Numbered from the stretch's first letter, positions 44,120 to 55,560 are shown. The stretch: DNA of 64,000 nucleotides from Blasia pusilla (GCA_050084515.1 CM114275.1:15314001-15378000); one strand, 5' to 3'. Numbers and translations are program-made. Notes: a model not told the origin generated them from the letters alone.

Positions 44120-44189
44120 CATAATATACAAGAGTCTTCGTTGAATAAAAAGATATATTCTTCAAGATTACAAAATTGTGGGTATCACA
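44120..44189 (-). mobile_element. Truncated 3' LTR
   Basis: Only the U3 start survives: on the minus strand TGTGATACCCACAATTTTG..., identical over about 68 bp to the starts of the LTRs ending at 53837 and 59729. The left limit abuts transposase sequence. Confidence 0.8.
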
Positions 44190-44207
44190 TACCCCCTCCC
44201 TCAAATG
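44190..44207 (-). other. Polypurine tract
   Basis: On the minus strand TTTGAGGGAGGGGGTA directly before the LTR start TGTGATACC. The same arrangement occurs at 59730-59747. Confidence 0.75.
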
Positions 44208-44263
44208 TGAGCCGCCCCGGCGAACACTTCATGATGTATTTGCTATCTCCATAAATGTGTCGT

Positions 44264-45785
44264 CTAAACTATCAAATTCAGAGTAGGCACCAAACGGCCA
44301 TGAATCGTAGAAGGTTTGTTGATAATGTTAGGGGTATGATTGTGCATTCTTTCTCGCGACTTGTTAACAACTAAGTGACTCCCGAGGACTTCATTCTGGA
44401 CTAAGACATCAGATGGAGTGAATGCTGGTAATTCTTCAAGAATAATGGAAAGAGTGGGTACTACTTCTGGAAGAGATTTAGTATGATTGTCGAATTGGCG
44501 CTTCCAATGTTTGTTGATGTAGTTGATTTCCTCGTTCATCTGCTCTTCGAAGTTCTTGCTTGCTTTGTCGACCAGTTCTTTGACATCATCCGGGTCCATC
44601 GGGCTTCGTTGAGTAAGCTTCGCTTCGCCTCCAAGATCGCTGATCCTCCCCGGTAGCCTCCGCCCACTTTGTGCCGAAAGTCTTTGTTCGCTTCTTGATG
44701 TTCTTGAAGCGGCTTCAAGACTCGGCATCCGGATCGACAACTTCTTGAATTCGGTTTGAACTCTCAGATCGATGTCGATACTTGTCAATGAGGTGCGAAG
44801 CCTCCTTGATCTGCGAAACTAACTGATCCGCCCCACATTCGAGGTTAAGCGCCAAACTTTCCCATTGGCGTGCGTTCCGTGCTTCGTATTGACACTGGAC
44901 CAAGTCGCTCTGAGTTTTGCGAAGCGTGGTCTGTGTTTCTTCGAGTTCCTGGTTCCGTATTTGCAGATTCATTTCTGCTACTCGACGCTGTACTTCGTGG
45001 TCTGACAAAGCTTGGGCTCTGCAGTTGAGGTCGTGCAAGCCTTCTAAATAATCGTCCACGGACGCCGTATCCTCGAGTTGAAGAACCCGCTGGAGTTGGT
45101 TCATGACGGGAACTGCCAATTGCAAGAACCACATCATATCGTCTCCCGTCTGCGACATGAGACGAAGCGTAGGTTGATGATCCCTTGCCCGCGGGGTCTC
45201 GTCGGAATCCTCTTGCATGACAGGTTCTGGGTCCGGGGTTGATTCAAAATTGACCCGGCCTCGCTTTGGCCGAGGCATTTCATTGATAGCTTCGTCTTTC
45301 TTCAAAGCCGAAGTGTGCGGATGTTGCTGAGGTGCTTCGGAGGGCGGGGTGACTTCACGGCTCCCCCTGGTACTAGTTGCGCCTTTCCGTGGAAGTCGGA
45401 CGGGGGTCACTTGCGACCAGCCTAACGCCTCCTCTGCGGTCAATTCCTGCTTGTGAATATAAAGGTGAATCAAGAAAGGAGAGAGGAAGGACTTCGTGCT
45501 TGGATGAAGCACGTCCACCATTCCTCGTACGTGCCCGTCCACAAAAGCAGCAAAGTCGACTCCTGGGGCTTCGGGGTCGAGGTGTTGATTCCAGATGATG
45601 TAGCACATCTTCAAGATCTTGTTCGTCAGATAGTAAGAACAAGCGGGATAAAACAGGGTCATCAGATGTTTGCAAAACCGACCAAAGACGGACGGAGAGA
45701 GTGACGAAGCCTTGTAGCCGTTCCTGCCCAGGCGCTCAGATGTGACACAGCCGAGTGCTAAAAGATCTTCATGTTTGACGAGCAA
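44264..45785 (-). CDS. Extra coiled-coil ORF downstream of integrase
   Basis: Minus strand, 356 codons open from 45785 to 44715, with a second open frame (44788-44264, 174 codons) overlapping its end by a frameshift. The N-terminal part reads MLVKHEDLLALGCVTSERLG, FGRFCKHLMTLFYPACSYYL, FAAFVDGHVRGMVDVLHPST; then a Pro/Ser-rich basic linker; then a long coiled coil, VAEMNLQIRNQELEETQTTL and RKTQSDLVQCQYEARNA. It lies where some gypsy lineages carry an additional ORF between pol and the 3' LTR. No transmembrane segment is seen, so it is not envelope-like. A similar FLSPFLIHLYIHKQELTAEE motif suggests a host plant mobile-domain-like origin, which I cannot confirm. Function unknown. Confidence 0.6.
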
Positions 45786-46475
45786 CTCCGTGTCATACGT
45801 GACTCGCGCAGCGCGGGAGCGATAAGTTGCTCTCCAATCGCCCCGCCGTCGGTTGGGGCGAGCTCGATCAAGACCCTTCTTTCAAATTTGGCGATCGCAG
45901 ACGCGCCCGGCTAAGCTTTTGCCAGAGTTCTCATGATGTTAGAGTCCAGTTGGCTTGAAAGAAAGTTGCCAACGATCGCTCCTCTAGCGCTTCGATCGAC
46001 TCCGGATGACAACTTGACCGTCAAGACGCGCGCTTCGCAGAATGGGGTGTGGCGTCTTCGCGAGGCATGTTGGTAGGTTGATCTCGGCGGACACCGCGCT
46101 TTGGCTCGCTACGCAACTTTGTGGTGATCCGCCCATGAAAATACCCGCTGGGTACGCTAAACGCTCTTATAGTCCGCCCCGGTCCGTTCTTGGTCGTGGG
46201 CGCTGGTCAGAATAAGAAAGTGGGTGCTTCGCGGCTTTGCCACGCTTCCCCTTCCTATCTTCCGCGCTTCGCCGCCGCGAATCATGGGTCGTCTGGAACC
46301 TCGGTGCTTTGCTACTTAGCGCTGGCTATATCATCAGATATCTTCTCAGGCTTCGTGACTTTGCGAAGCATTGTATATCTTCAGGTAGCCGACTTGACGG
46401 GCGAAGCATCAGATATCTTTCGTTAGCCGTGACTTCGCGAAGCACGGGGCGTTCGCCTACCCCCTTCCTCACGTT
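45786..46475. other. Spacer between integrase and extra ORF
   Basis: Noncoding. Rich in short GCTTCGCGAAGC-like motifs (e.g. 46070, 46375, 46433), the same GAAGC theme as in the LTR of this element. No gene is supported. Confidence 0.5.
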
Positions 46476-47916
46476 TCAGTCATCCTCAGGTTCGGGCTCA
46501 TAATACCGGCGCACATGCATTCCATTGACTCGCGTGAGCAGGGATTCTCCCTGTAAGGTTTCTAATTGGAGGGATCCATTATCATAGATGGCCAATACCC
46601 GGTAAGGTCCCATCCAATTTAATTTTAATTTTCCAGGGAACTTTAGTCGCCGGTTATCATACAATAGCACTAAGTCGCCAACATTGATAGATTGTGGCCG
46701 GAGATGTCGATCATAACGTTTCTTACGTTCTTTTTGCACATGGGCTGTCCGTCGTAACGCGAGCATGCGTGCTTCTTCCAACACCACTAGAGTCTCATTC
46801 CTGTGTTCGATAACTTCGTCCGCAACTTCCGTTCTTGTGCCCTCCAATACCCGATAAGTGGGCAACGCCCATTGAATAGGTGTTAAGGGATGTACGCCAT
46901 AAGTCAGGAAGAACGGGGTGTAGTTTGTCGTCACCTTCTCAGCTGTTCGATACGCCCATAATGTTGGGGCAATTTTTGTGTCCCAATCATAGGAATAGGT
47001 TAACATTAATCGATTCAATATTCGGCAAATGAGGCCGTTCGATTTTTCCGTCAACCCGTTGGCTTTAGGGTTGTAGGGAGTGGTTTTCCGATGCTTAATG
47101 AGAAAGTGGGAAGTGAGAGACTCAATAGTATGGTTCAGGAAGTGCGTCCCCCGGTCACTGACTAGTTCCAACGGACAGCCATAACGTGTGATAATCATCG
47201 TATAAAAACTTAGCCACTGTTTCACTGTCATCTTTCCGCGTGGCTACTGCTTCAACCATCTTAGTACAATAGTCCGTGGCGATAAGAATATACTTCCGCC
47301 GGGTTTGGCGAGTGGCCGGGGAGATAGGGCCTACGAAGTCAATGCCCCATTTTTCAAAAGGAGCTAGGGGCATGATGTGGACCAAAGGCCACCGTGTAGT
47401 CGCCGTGGGTCGACATGCCCTTTGACAGGCATCACAACTCCAAATAAAATTACCTACGTCTTTGTACATAGTCGGCCACCAATATCGTGCGGCCAAAATT
47501 TTCTTCACGGTATTTTTTACCGCATAGTGTCCACCGGAATCAGCCATATGGAGAGCTCTGATGACCTGGGGAACCTCTTCAGCTTCCAAGCATCTTCAAT
47601 GCTCTTCATCAGCACCTAATTTGAAAAAGACCCCTTGACAGAGCTCATAAGGGCCTATCCGATGTAAAAAAACTGCGCGTTCTTCCGCTGTCATCGGGGT
47701 AGGAAGTCGCAGAGTCATTAGAAAACGCAGAATATCCGCATACAACGACCGGCTCAACCGTTCCTCTGTTATCTGGAACAGATCTTCATCGGGAAAGGTA
47801 TCATCATGATTGGGTGAGGTCGCGTTTGTCATCCTCAACCGGGAAAGAAAATCGGCATTGGTATGCACCTTGCCGGCACGGGTCACCACATCGAATGTGA
47901 ATTCTTGTAGCAACAA
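46476..47916 (-). pseudogene. Integrase of the nested gypsy (with RNase H tail)
   Basis: Minus strand, in three open pieces. It starts with MLLQEFTFDVVTRAGKVHTN ADFLSRL (RNase H end) and a linker. The HHCC zinc finger reads HMADSGGHYAV and SCDACQRAC. The core holds WGIDFVGPISPATRQTRRKY (first Asp), LVSDRGTHFLNHTIESL (second Asp) and NPKANGLTEKSNGL (Glu), so the DDE triad is complete. The last piece runs 251 codons to LKLNWMGPYRVLAIYDNGSL, a GPY/F-type C-terminal module, and ends PEPEDD. A frameshift near 47160-47230 separates the first and second Asp; it is the main lesion. Confidence 0.85.
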
Positions 47917-47937
47917 GATCCACCGTGCAATGCGTCC

Positions 47938-49190
47938 TCACAAGTCGGCTTTCACCATTAAGGGTCTGAGTGCAAAATGATCCACATGAAAGACAAATTC
48001 GTACCCTAATAAATAGTGTCGGAACTTTTTACACGAGAAGACCATGCCTAACGCCTCTCGTTCGGTGGTTGTATATTTCTGCTCTGCCGCCGATAGTTGT
48101 CGGCCGGCGTAGTAAATTGGAAAATCATGTTTGTGCTCATCCAATTGGCTGAGCACTACTCCAATGGCAAATGAGGACGTGTCTACATACACGTGGAAGG
48201 GTTTGGTCCAATCAGGGGACCGAAGTACAGGAGCCTTTTGCAATGCGTCTTTTAAGGTGTCGAATGCCACTTGGCACGCTGGTGTCCACTCCCATTCGGT
48301 GGTCTTCTTAAGTAATGCAGTAAGAGCGCCTGCTTTTACCGCGTAATCTTTAATGAACCGTCGATAATACCCAACATGGCCCAAGAATCCTCTCAATTCC
48401 CGGAGATTAGTGGGTGGTTCCAATGCAACGATAATATCCACCTTGGCCTTGTCGACCTCAATTCCTTGCGCCGACACTCGGTGTCCCAACAGAATTCCTT
48501 GTTTCATAGCGATATAGGATTTGTCCGGATGAAGGGACAAATGCACTTCGCGACAACGTGCGAGTGTTAACTCTAACTTTTCAAGATGTTCGGCCTCCGT
48601 GCTAAAGATACAAAAATCGTCTAAAAAGATTTCGATTTAACTTTCAAGATACTCCGGAAGATGGAGATCATCATCCGTTGGAAAGTAGCTGGGGCATTGC
48701 ACAACCCAAAAGGCATTACGCGATATGCGAAAGTTCCCCAGTCTGTCGTGAACGTTGTGAGGGGACGATCCTTTTCTCTTATGGATACCTGGTTGTATCC
48801 CGAATACCCGTCCAAAAAGGTATAACGCTTGTGCCTGGCCACTTTATCCAAAATATTGTCGGTGAAAGGTAGAGGATGGTGGTCTTTTAAGGTGGCCGCA
48901 TTTAATTTCCGATAGTCCTGGCACACTCAGATTTTTCCCGTTTGTTTTTTAGGCACAATTACGATGGGCGACACCCACTCGCTGCTTAACACCGGATAGA
49001 TTATTCCTGCCTCGAGACGCTGATCGATCTCGTCCTTGACTAACAATGAGTACTTTGGGTTCAGTCGATATTGTCGCATTCGCACCGGGACCACGCCTTC
49101 TTTAAGATCAATTCGGTGTTCACCATATTGTGCGGGAATGCCTCTCATTTCATCCATAGAGTATGCAAAGACATCCAAATACTCAAACAA
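47938..49190 (-). pseudogene. Reverse transcriptase and RNase H of the nested gypsy
   Basis: Minus strand. RT: EWVSPIVIVPKKQTGKI, stop, VCQDYRKLNAATLKDHHPLP, TFLDGYSGYNQVSIREKDRP, YRVMPFGLCNAPATFQRMM. The catalytic FLDDF is intact near 48624-48616 but in a frame shifted by one from the preceding part. It then reads LSLHPDKSYIAMKQGILLGH and GFLGHVGYYRRFIKDYAVKA. RNase H: PFHVYVDTSSFAIGVVLSQL, TTTEREALGMVFSCKKFRHY then LLGYEFVFHVDHFALRPLM. One stop at the KI-VCQ junction and one frameshift are the visible lesions. The YRKLNAATLKDHHPLPF phrase is typical of Athila/Tat-like gypsy RT. Confidence 0.85.
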
Positions 49191-49412
49191 AGAGTCTTTT
49201 ATATTTTATAAGTGTGGTAGGAGACAAATCCTAAAGGCGAGAGATTTTTGATCTGCAATATTGACTCGACATAATCCCGCTCCCGAACCATGTTTTGTAA
49301 ACCTGGAAGGTGCTATGACCTAGCTTCTCTTCCTCTCGAGTCGACCTTGGCTTGGAGGGTACGCCTCCTCATCTATTTCATAACATTCTAAGTAATATAC
49401 ATTGACGAGGAC

Positions 49413-50000
49413 TCATGAGCGGTGGTGTTGTCTTGATCTCGACGTATAGCCGCCGTCGGTCGGTGGCGTCTCTCCTTGAGGTGGTCGAGATTTCCACGAC
49501 ACCTTGATGAGCCGCCGAGTCCCGATTCGGCGCCGAACGTGAACGCCGCTTTTCCAATCAGTAGTCACTCTCGCGCCATACACCCAGGGTCTTCCGATGA
49601 GCAAAGGATAGCCGTCGCGGGGTCGTAATGTAAGACTAAGTAGTCCAACATAAACAACACCCCCCCAAGCATGGTCGGAATTTGCGTGAGCTGTCCGAGG
49701 GGTCTCTTCCGGGATTGATCTGCAAACCGCAAGTGCTTGTCTATGGGCTCGTACACCGTGTACCCTAGGCCCGAGCCGCTTTTGCTCCGTCATAATATTG
49801 ATTCCGCTTCCGAATCAATGGGGACCTTCTTAATGGTATGGCCCTCAATCTCCACCTCCACTTCGGGGGCTCCCAAGTCCTCGACTTTGATACGGAACAG
49901 GTCCACCACTGGCAGCTGCTTTGCTACCTTCCTAGGTCTTTTGCGGCTGATTTTCCACTGCTGCAGGATTTTTCCCGATATCTTGGGTTATCCATTAGCA
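49413..50000 (-). pseudogene. Protease region of the nested gypsy
   Basis: Minus strand, broken into several frames. The order is VAKQLPVVDLFRIKVEDLGA, PEVEVEIEGHTIKKVPIDSE then AESIL (DSEAES in place of the usual D-S-G-A), then LGQLTQIPTMLGGVLFMLDY and GYPLLIGRPWVYGARVTTDW. These last phrases are shared with plant gypsy proteases. From 49191 to 49412 the sequence is noncoding linker with decay. Confidence 0.6.
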
Positions 50001-50045
50001 ACTCGCAGCAGAGGGTTATGTTGGCCGGGGTTGACGCCAAGTCCC

Positions 50046-52064
50046 TCAAGAAATCGTGACGCTTCTAGGACCGGTGGTGATGTCGCCATGGCTTGATTGT
50101 CGTGACAGGTTGGCCTTTGCCTTCTCTGGGGTCTGTTTCCCCTCTGGTTCCTGGGCCTCCCGCACTTGAGCACGGACCTGGTCCTCCACGTCCTGATGGA
50201 AGTATTTCAGATGACTTCGGTCAAAGGCCGGGTCCACATCGCCTTTGAGGACGGCCTTTCCGGCACGTAAGGTGTTCACCGCTTTGTTCTTGGGCTCCCG
50301 AGCTTCGCGCGAAGACGAAGCACCCTTCTTTACCTTTGGGGTCCCCGTGGTCTGACTCTTTGATCTCGTGGTGACCGCCAACACTGTTTCTTGAAATTCT
50401 TTGGGCCAGTCCGATGATTCTTCGTTGGCCCCTTGGGTCGAGTCTTCCTCGCTGATGGTGACTCGCTTTGGTCTCGGGGACACTACTTCTTCCACCTGGA
50501 CCAGTTGTACATTTACATCGTTCTTGGGCTGTGGTTGAGCCGTTGGAGTATTTACATACCTGACCAACAAACGTGGGACCTTAGGCTCCGGGCATTCCAC
50601 GGCCGTGTGCCCGCCCTTCTTGCAATTCCCGCATAAGGGATTGAGTCCCACTGGTCGCTTCGGGTTTGGGCAATTATTGGCCCAGTGGTCTGCTGCGCCA
50701 TAGTTATAACAATAATTTCTCTTGATGGGTGGCGTGAAGGCCGCCGCACCCATAATCTGTCTCAGGGGTCTCTGTTCCCCGTATTTCGGAGGTACATACC
50801 GCGTGATCCAGCTTCTTCCAGGGTTTGGGGGTGGCACCGCTTGCACGGCATAGCACCCTTCCCACTTTTCTGGTTCATACAATCCTTCTTCAATAGGGGC
50901 CTCTTCCTGGACCCACCGCAGATCCCGCTGAGCAGGGCATTCTTGTACAGTATGCCCCTGGGTTCCACAACTACTACACCAAACATTGGGCCTCATCAGC
51001 CCGGGTCGTCTTCCGGGGTCCTTCAGGGCCGCCAGATGTACCTTCAACTCAGCCATTTGTTTACTGAGTTCCTCCATGGCCGATTTTCCGACCTTCCTTG
51101 CCGTCCCTCTTACCGGACTTTCCGACCGCTGAGGACGACGCTTGGTACTTGGTCGGGTTTTAGTCTGGTGCTTGGGGGAGCGATGACGCCTGCTCTTCCT
51201 TTTCCTTTTAGCTTTCACCTCCTGCTCCGAGTCCGAGGACTCGGACGAATCCTCTGTAGAGGATTCCGTGTCGGTGGAGGACGCTTCATCTTCGGACGAA
51301 GCACTAGTCTGCGACGCCCCTCTTCGTTGGTGACGCCGTCTTCGTGTTCGGCGGGACTTTTCTGAAGCTTCGTACGCCTCAACAGAGGCTATGACTGCCT
51401 GCAGGGAATCCCGTTGACCTCTCTGGCAATACCTATCCATTTCTTTGGACAAGCCAGACACGAACCAATCTACCAATTGGGAGGTAGTCGTGTGTTCTAG
51501 CTTATTCACAAGGCTCCGGAACCGTTGGGTATATTCCCGGAGAGTTTCCTTCTTTCTTCGCTTCAGGTTGCGAAGCTTTGTAAGAAGCCTGTCCTCGAAC
51601 TCCAAGTCGTGGAACTCATGTAGGAAGGATTCCATGACCCTTTTCTAGATCTCCATGACCTCTTCTCCGAGACCTTCATACCACTGGCTTGCTCGCTTCT
51701 TGAGCAGGCCCGGGAAGACTCGTAACAAATCCTCCTCTGCCCCTTCCCCGTTGGCTTTTGCGACATGGGTGAATTCAAGAATAAAGTTATCCACATCGTC
51801 TCGTCGACCTCCAGCAAAGGTGGGGTACCTTAGTAGAGTTTTTCTAGTGTTGGCCATGGGCACTGCTCTCCTGCTGGCTCCCGGGCTTGATGCTCGAGAA
51901 GGAGGAGGTAAAGGTGCCGCCCGAGGTGCTCTGATCGGCTCCTCGCTCCCTGACTCTCCAAAGGGGTCCCAGGACGACTCTTCGTCCGATCGCGAACCGG
52001 TAGCGGGGACGAGGGAAATTTTTCCCTTTCTTTCTTCTTGGTCTTCGTCTTTGGACGAGGACAA
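50046..52064 (-). pseudogene. Gag of the nested gypsy
   Basis: Minus strand, about 670 codons in one frame with a single in-frame TAG at 51645-51647. N-terminus Ser/Arg/Pro-rich (SSSKDEDQEERKGKISLVPA). Capsid: YPTFAGGRRDDVDNFILEFT, LKKRASQWYEGLG, FHDLEFEDRLLTKLRNLKRR then KKETLREYTQRFRSLVNKLE. An acidic/SR-rich hinge follows. There are three zinc knuckles: CSSCGTQGHTVQEC, CYNYGAADHWANNC (second Cys changed to Tyr) and CGNCKKGGHTAVEC. Tail KANLSRQSSHGDITTGP. Start taken at 52064; an upstream overlapping frame to 52231 is less likely. Only one stop in more than 2 kb marks this as a recent insertion. Confidence 0.8.
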
Positions 52065-52596
52065 AGACTCGAGACAAACCAGGGGGGTCTCAAGCCGGTT
52101 GTTGTTCCCGCCGCCTCATCGCCCGATCGGCTCGCTGCTCTCGCGAAGAGGGCTGAGAGCCTTCCATAAGTCTCTTGGGGGATTTGGCAACTCGCAATCA
52201 CCCCCACGGTGGCGATAGGGTAAGGGTCCATGGATGGAGGTTAAATACTGATTCTTTTTACATCTACAGGAGGGTGCCTCGTGCTCCTATGCTTCCTGCC
52301 AGGTTTTCCTCCCATAGACAGAAGTACCGGGTTTTCACCAAGTACAACATTAGTCCATGGGCGAAGCACCGTTCGGCGACCGGTTCTTTGACCATTCTAA
52401 TTAGTTGGCCTATCTTCTCTAGCACCAATGCAGAGAACTGTATTGTTATCTTCAAGCATACATTGTCTTACAGGGGTCGCTAGAGCTAGCCGATGGTCTT
52501 TAGTAAGAATTAGAATGTGGGTTGTCTAGGAGCGAAGCTTCTTTCTCCCTTCCCTGCTTCCCCATGGATCTTTCTCTCCCTTCTCAGCCAAGGATA

Positions 52597-52617
52597 TGAT
52601 CCCCGGCAGCGGCGCCA
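52597..52617 (-). other. Primer-binding site
   Basis: On the minus strand TGGCGCCGCTGCCGGGGATC starts about 17 bases after the 5' LTR end. TGGCGCCG(C/T)TGCCGGGGA is a common plant LTR-retrotransposon primer-binding site complementary to a tRNA 3' end. Confidence 0.75.
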
Positions 52618-52634
52618 AAAAGTCTTCGACTATA

Positions 52635-53837
52635 TGTAATGTCTAAGTGTTTCTTATTTACAGTTAATTGTAGAGTTCGATCCCCAAGAGGATCATTGTT
52701 GGATGAAAAGAGAGTATAAGGTGATGATTATGTTGTAAAAGTGTAATTGATTATGTAATTCAATTGTAGTATTCAAAGATCGACTTCCGATCCTTCTTAG
52801 TACCTATGTTTTCTTCTTCAATTCTCTCGAGTGGAGTTTAAAGGACGCTCAGGCAGTTTGTTCTCTCATCATCTCGGAACCTCACAGAGACCTCAAGAAT
52901 AAAGCTTGCTTCTCCTACTTTCGGAACTCAATGCGTTGGGGTAGGTTACTCTCTGTCAAACAGATTTCATACAACTTTATATTGATTATTCCATTGATGA
53001 GAAAGGTTCGCCTGATTCACTCTTCACTCGGCAGACCCAAAAAAAATATTTAGACATAAGCATCGCACATCTGAATGAATGAATGAATGCTTTACTACTC
53101 CATCAAGAATTGGAAGACTTCAAAGTATCTACAAGCTCGAGAGGGTATAACTCTCTTGCTCGGACCATTCCTACAGCATAAGGACTTCATGAGCGAATGA
53201 TGCTAATAGCTTCTGTCCTGTTTCTTAAATATTCTCGAGAGTAGGATCGTTTCTATGATCCGAAGCGTTCTTGATGAAGGGTGTATCTTTTCAATATCTG
53301 TAACTACCTAGATCTATGGTTCTCTTAGCTTTTCCTACGATCCCTATGAATCCATGGTACAAAATGTCTAACTACCAATTTGATACAAAGGGTCGCGCCC
53401 TTTCCTAGTCTAATTGTTTAAACTATGTGTCGTTTCGAATCTCAATCATGCTGAGCTTCGCTGCGCTAAATTTCCGGAGGACGAAGTTCTTTCTTCTTCT
53501 TCGTGCTTCGTTCTTCGTGCTTCGCTCTTCGTGCTTCGCTCTTCGTTCAAGAGCAAAGTACTTCGTATATAGAGCTTCGTTGAGCTTCATTAGACTTTGT
53601 TAAGCTTCGCTAAGCTTCGTTGAGCTTCGCGTTGATCCTTTATACTTCTTTACAGCTTTTGATTCTCCTCTAAGGTAAATCCTTGATCTTCCATCTCTCT
53701 GCCTTGTCTTAGGAGCTTGGTGATTCACTTATTCTTCTTCATAATAATAGATAATCATAATCAAAATCATAATATACAAGAGTCTTCGTTGAATAAAAAG
53801 ATATATTCTTCAAGATTACAAAATTGTGGGTATCACA
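52635..53837 (-). mobile_element. 5' LTR of the nested gypsy, 1203 bp
   Basis: On the plus strand it runs from TGTAATGTC to GGGTATCACA. Related LTRs are at 58068-59729 (same strand) and, more divergent, the solo LTR 30174-31867 (other strand). The U3 part (53440-53650) is a cluster of imperfect CTTCGTGCTTCG(C/T)T and TAAGCTTCGTTGAG tandem units. Confidence 0.85.
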
Positions 53838-54243
53838 AAACCACTTTGAGGATGCAAAATGACAGATTTTTCTCAACCTTCACTTTGAGCTTGAACTCTA
53901 TTCAGCCCCGGGCAAATGACAGATTTTTTCCAGACCTTGGATGGAAAAAGTGATTGGTTCCACACTTATGATTCCACTGATTTTTGAGTTTTCTAAATTT
54001 TGAGCAATTTGCAACTCGTCGGACTCAGAGGGGTTGCCAAAATATGGAAGAGGAAAAAAAACTGTGAGACTGCTTAATATATGAACAAAAAAATGCAACA
54101 AAATTCAAACAAATTTTTTTGTCTCTTCAACCCAACAGAAACTCTCTTAAAAAAAAAGTATCTATTTTGGTTGAAGGTAGTTTCCTCTCTCCTCTCTCCT
54201 CTCTTCCTCTCTTCCTCTCTTCCTCTCCTCTTACCGCACCTCG
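53838..54243 (-). other. End-A part of T2
   Basis: T2 sequence resumes at AAACCACTTTGAGGATGCAA and matches T1 13012-13430 in reverse. It is noncoding, with one palindrome (54009-54035, GCAACTCGTCGGAC / CAGAGGGGTTGC) and the terminal CT-rich tract ending CTCTTACCGCACCTC. Confidence 0.75.
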
Positions 54244-54252
54244 TGACTATTA

Positions 54253-54505
54253 GGAGCGGTGATTACCGACTGACTATCCAGAGGTTTCATGAGGGAGGCT
54301 ATGTCTACTTGCAGCAGACGGCATCCACGATGTTGGATGTGATTGTAGGGCGCACTATCTTGAGAGTGCATGAGGTTTTGCCATCAGATGTTTTTTTATT
54401 GGAGGGACGGGATGGTATGGTTTGGAGGGATCATGTGCGTAACTGTATGACATGTCACCTTCCTTCCACCAATAAACCCACACTCTGCTCCACAATGACA
54501 GAGCG
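54253..54505 (+). pseudogene. Second gypsy copy: integrase C-terminal part
   Basis: Continues from 32753: RLTIQRFHEGGYVYLQQTA, LDVIVGRTILRVHEVLPSDV and LLEGRDGMVWRDHVRNCMTC. This supplies the segment deleted from the first copy near 10630. Similarity ends near 54505, before the PHD finger would begin, so this copy has no PHD. Confidence 0.7.
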
Positions 54506-55560
54506 GCTCCGCAATGGAGATGGTGCAGTGCGGCCACGAGCGGCAGGGCGCGGAAATCGGCGGCACGTCGCAACTACGGGCGTCACGGCACGGCACGATA
54601 CTCGATCGTCGTCGAGCGGCTACCAATCATAACATAGCAGCATGAAATCAAAACTCAAACACCATAATCGGAGGTCATCTGCCATCACTATTTGATAACA
54701 AAACTGCGATGATGGTGGCGGCCAGAACAAAGTACACGGTGGTGACGCAAGTCAGGGAATCAACGAACGTCGTGGAAGACCCTCCACTCCGTAACGGCGG
54801 CAATGGCAACCAAAGGGTGGACAACGGACGGTGGACCATTGATGGTGACGGTTGACCATTGATGATGACTGCCAACTGGTGATGGTGACGGTGACGGTTG
54901 GCCATCGACGGCAGACCGTTGACTGTGACTATGACGGCAATGACCGCCGCCGACGTGGCGGCTGGTTTAGGGTTTGAACAATTTAACCCTAAAAATCGCC
55001 TTGCAATGGCAATTTTGCAAGATTGACCATAACTTTTTGCTCGCAACTCCAAATTCCGCATTGTTTGTTGCATAGCGTGCACAACTTCACGATCTACAAT
55101 ATCATTAAAAATATTTATAATCAAACATTCCAATAAAAATTGAAGGGGACTCTTGTAAAGCCCAATGTCTCTTTCTCCTACACAAAATTTGGCAGCGCTT
55201 CCACGCTGATCTCTCCCAACAAAAATGTAAAACCTATAAAAATACAAATCAGCAAGTTTTGTTGGTGCTCCCAAGAGCACCAGCATGGGGCAACCCGCCC
55301 CCATAATCAATCTCTATCATAAATTGGGCAGCACTTCTGCACGCCACTCTTCCACACGAAAAATCGACAAATGCAAAGAACAATCAAAGTAGCCCTTGTT
55401 CTGGTGAGCACTCCCATGAGCTGCTAAATGGGGAACACGGTCCCCAACATGCAAAAACAACGAGTAACTAGCGAGCTCTCCCATAAAGCTCTGTCACTCT
55501 CTCATTCTTTCTTTGTAAAGTAAGATCCAATCTCTGTACACCATCTCACACCATAGCTTT
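54506..55560. other. Unassigned repeat-like sequence
   Basis: GC-rich start (CGGCACGTCGCAACTACGGG), then a run of ACGGTTGACCATTGATGATG-like imperfect tandem units (54830-54930), then AT-richer sequence. A minus-strand frame of 211 codons (55310-54675) exists but is His/Ser-rich and repetitive with no family resemblance; I do not call it a gene. Confidence 0.4.

Larger units (their letters stand above)
44120..53837 (-). mobile_element. Ty3/gypsy element nested in T2 (minus strand)
   Basis: Read on the minus strand: 5' LTR 53837-52635, primer-binding site, gag, protease, RT, RNase H, integrase, an extra coiled-coil ORF, polypurine tract, and a 3' LTR truncated to about 70 bp. It interrupts the transposase 3' region of T2. 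No TSD is left because the 3' LTR is deleted at its far end. Its pol has few lesions compared with the other gypsy copies, so it is among the younger insertions here. Confidence 0.85.
32745..54252. mobile_element. MULE-like transposon T2 with ParB-methyltransferase cargo, 9-bp TSD
   Basis: The element spans 32754-54243 and is flanked by TGACTATTA at 32745-32753 and 54244-54252; gypsy integrase joins across it. From the left: end B, noncoding arm, methyltransferase motif I exon, palindrome intron, motif IV exon, middle exons, palindrome intron, ParB exon, upstream exons (all minus strand), palindrome-rich divergent promoter gap, then the transposase gene (plus strand) with its own palindrome intron, and end A. 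A retrotransposon of about 9.7 kb (44120-53837) is inserted near end A, leaving about 11.8 kb of own sequence. Both genes carry stops, so the copy is not autonomous. Confidence 0.8.

Noticed and set aside
50685-51365. A 226-codon plus-strand open frame
   Set aside because: It is the antisense of the gag gene, whose minus-strand translation has clear capsid and zinc-knuckle motifs.
54675-55310. A 211-codon minus-strand open frame
   Set aside because: Repetitive His/Ser-rich translation over an imperfect GGTTGACCATTGATG tandem, no family resemblance and no neighbouring gene signals.
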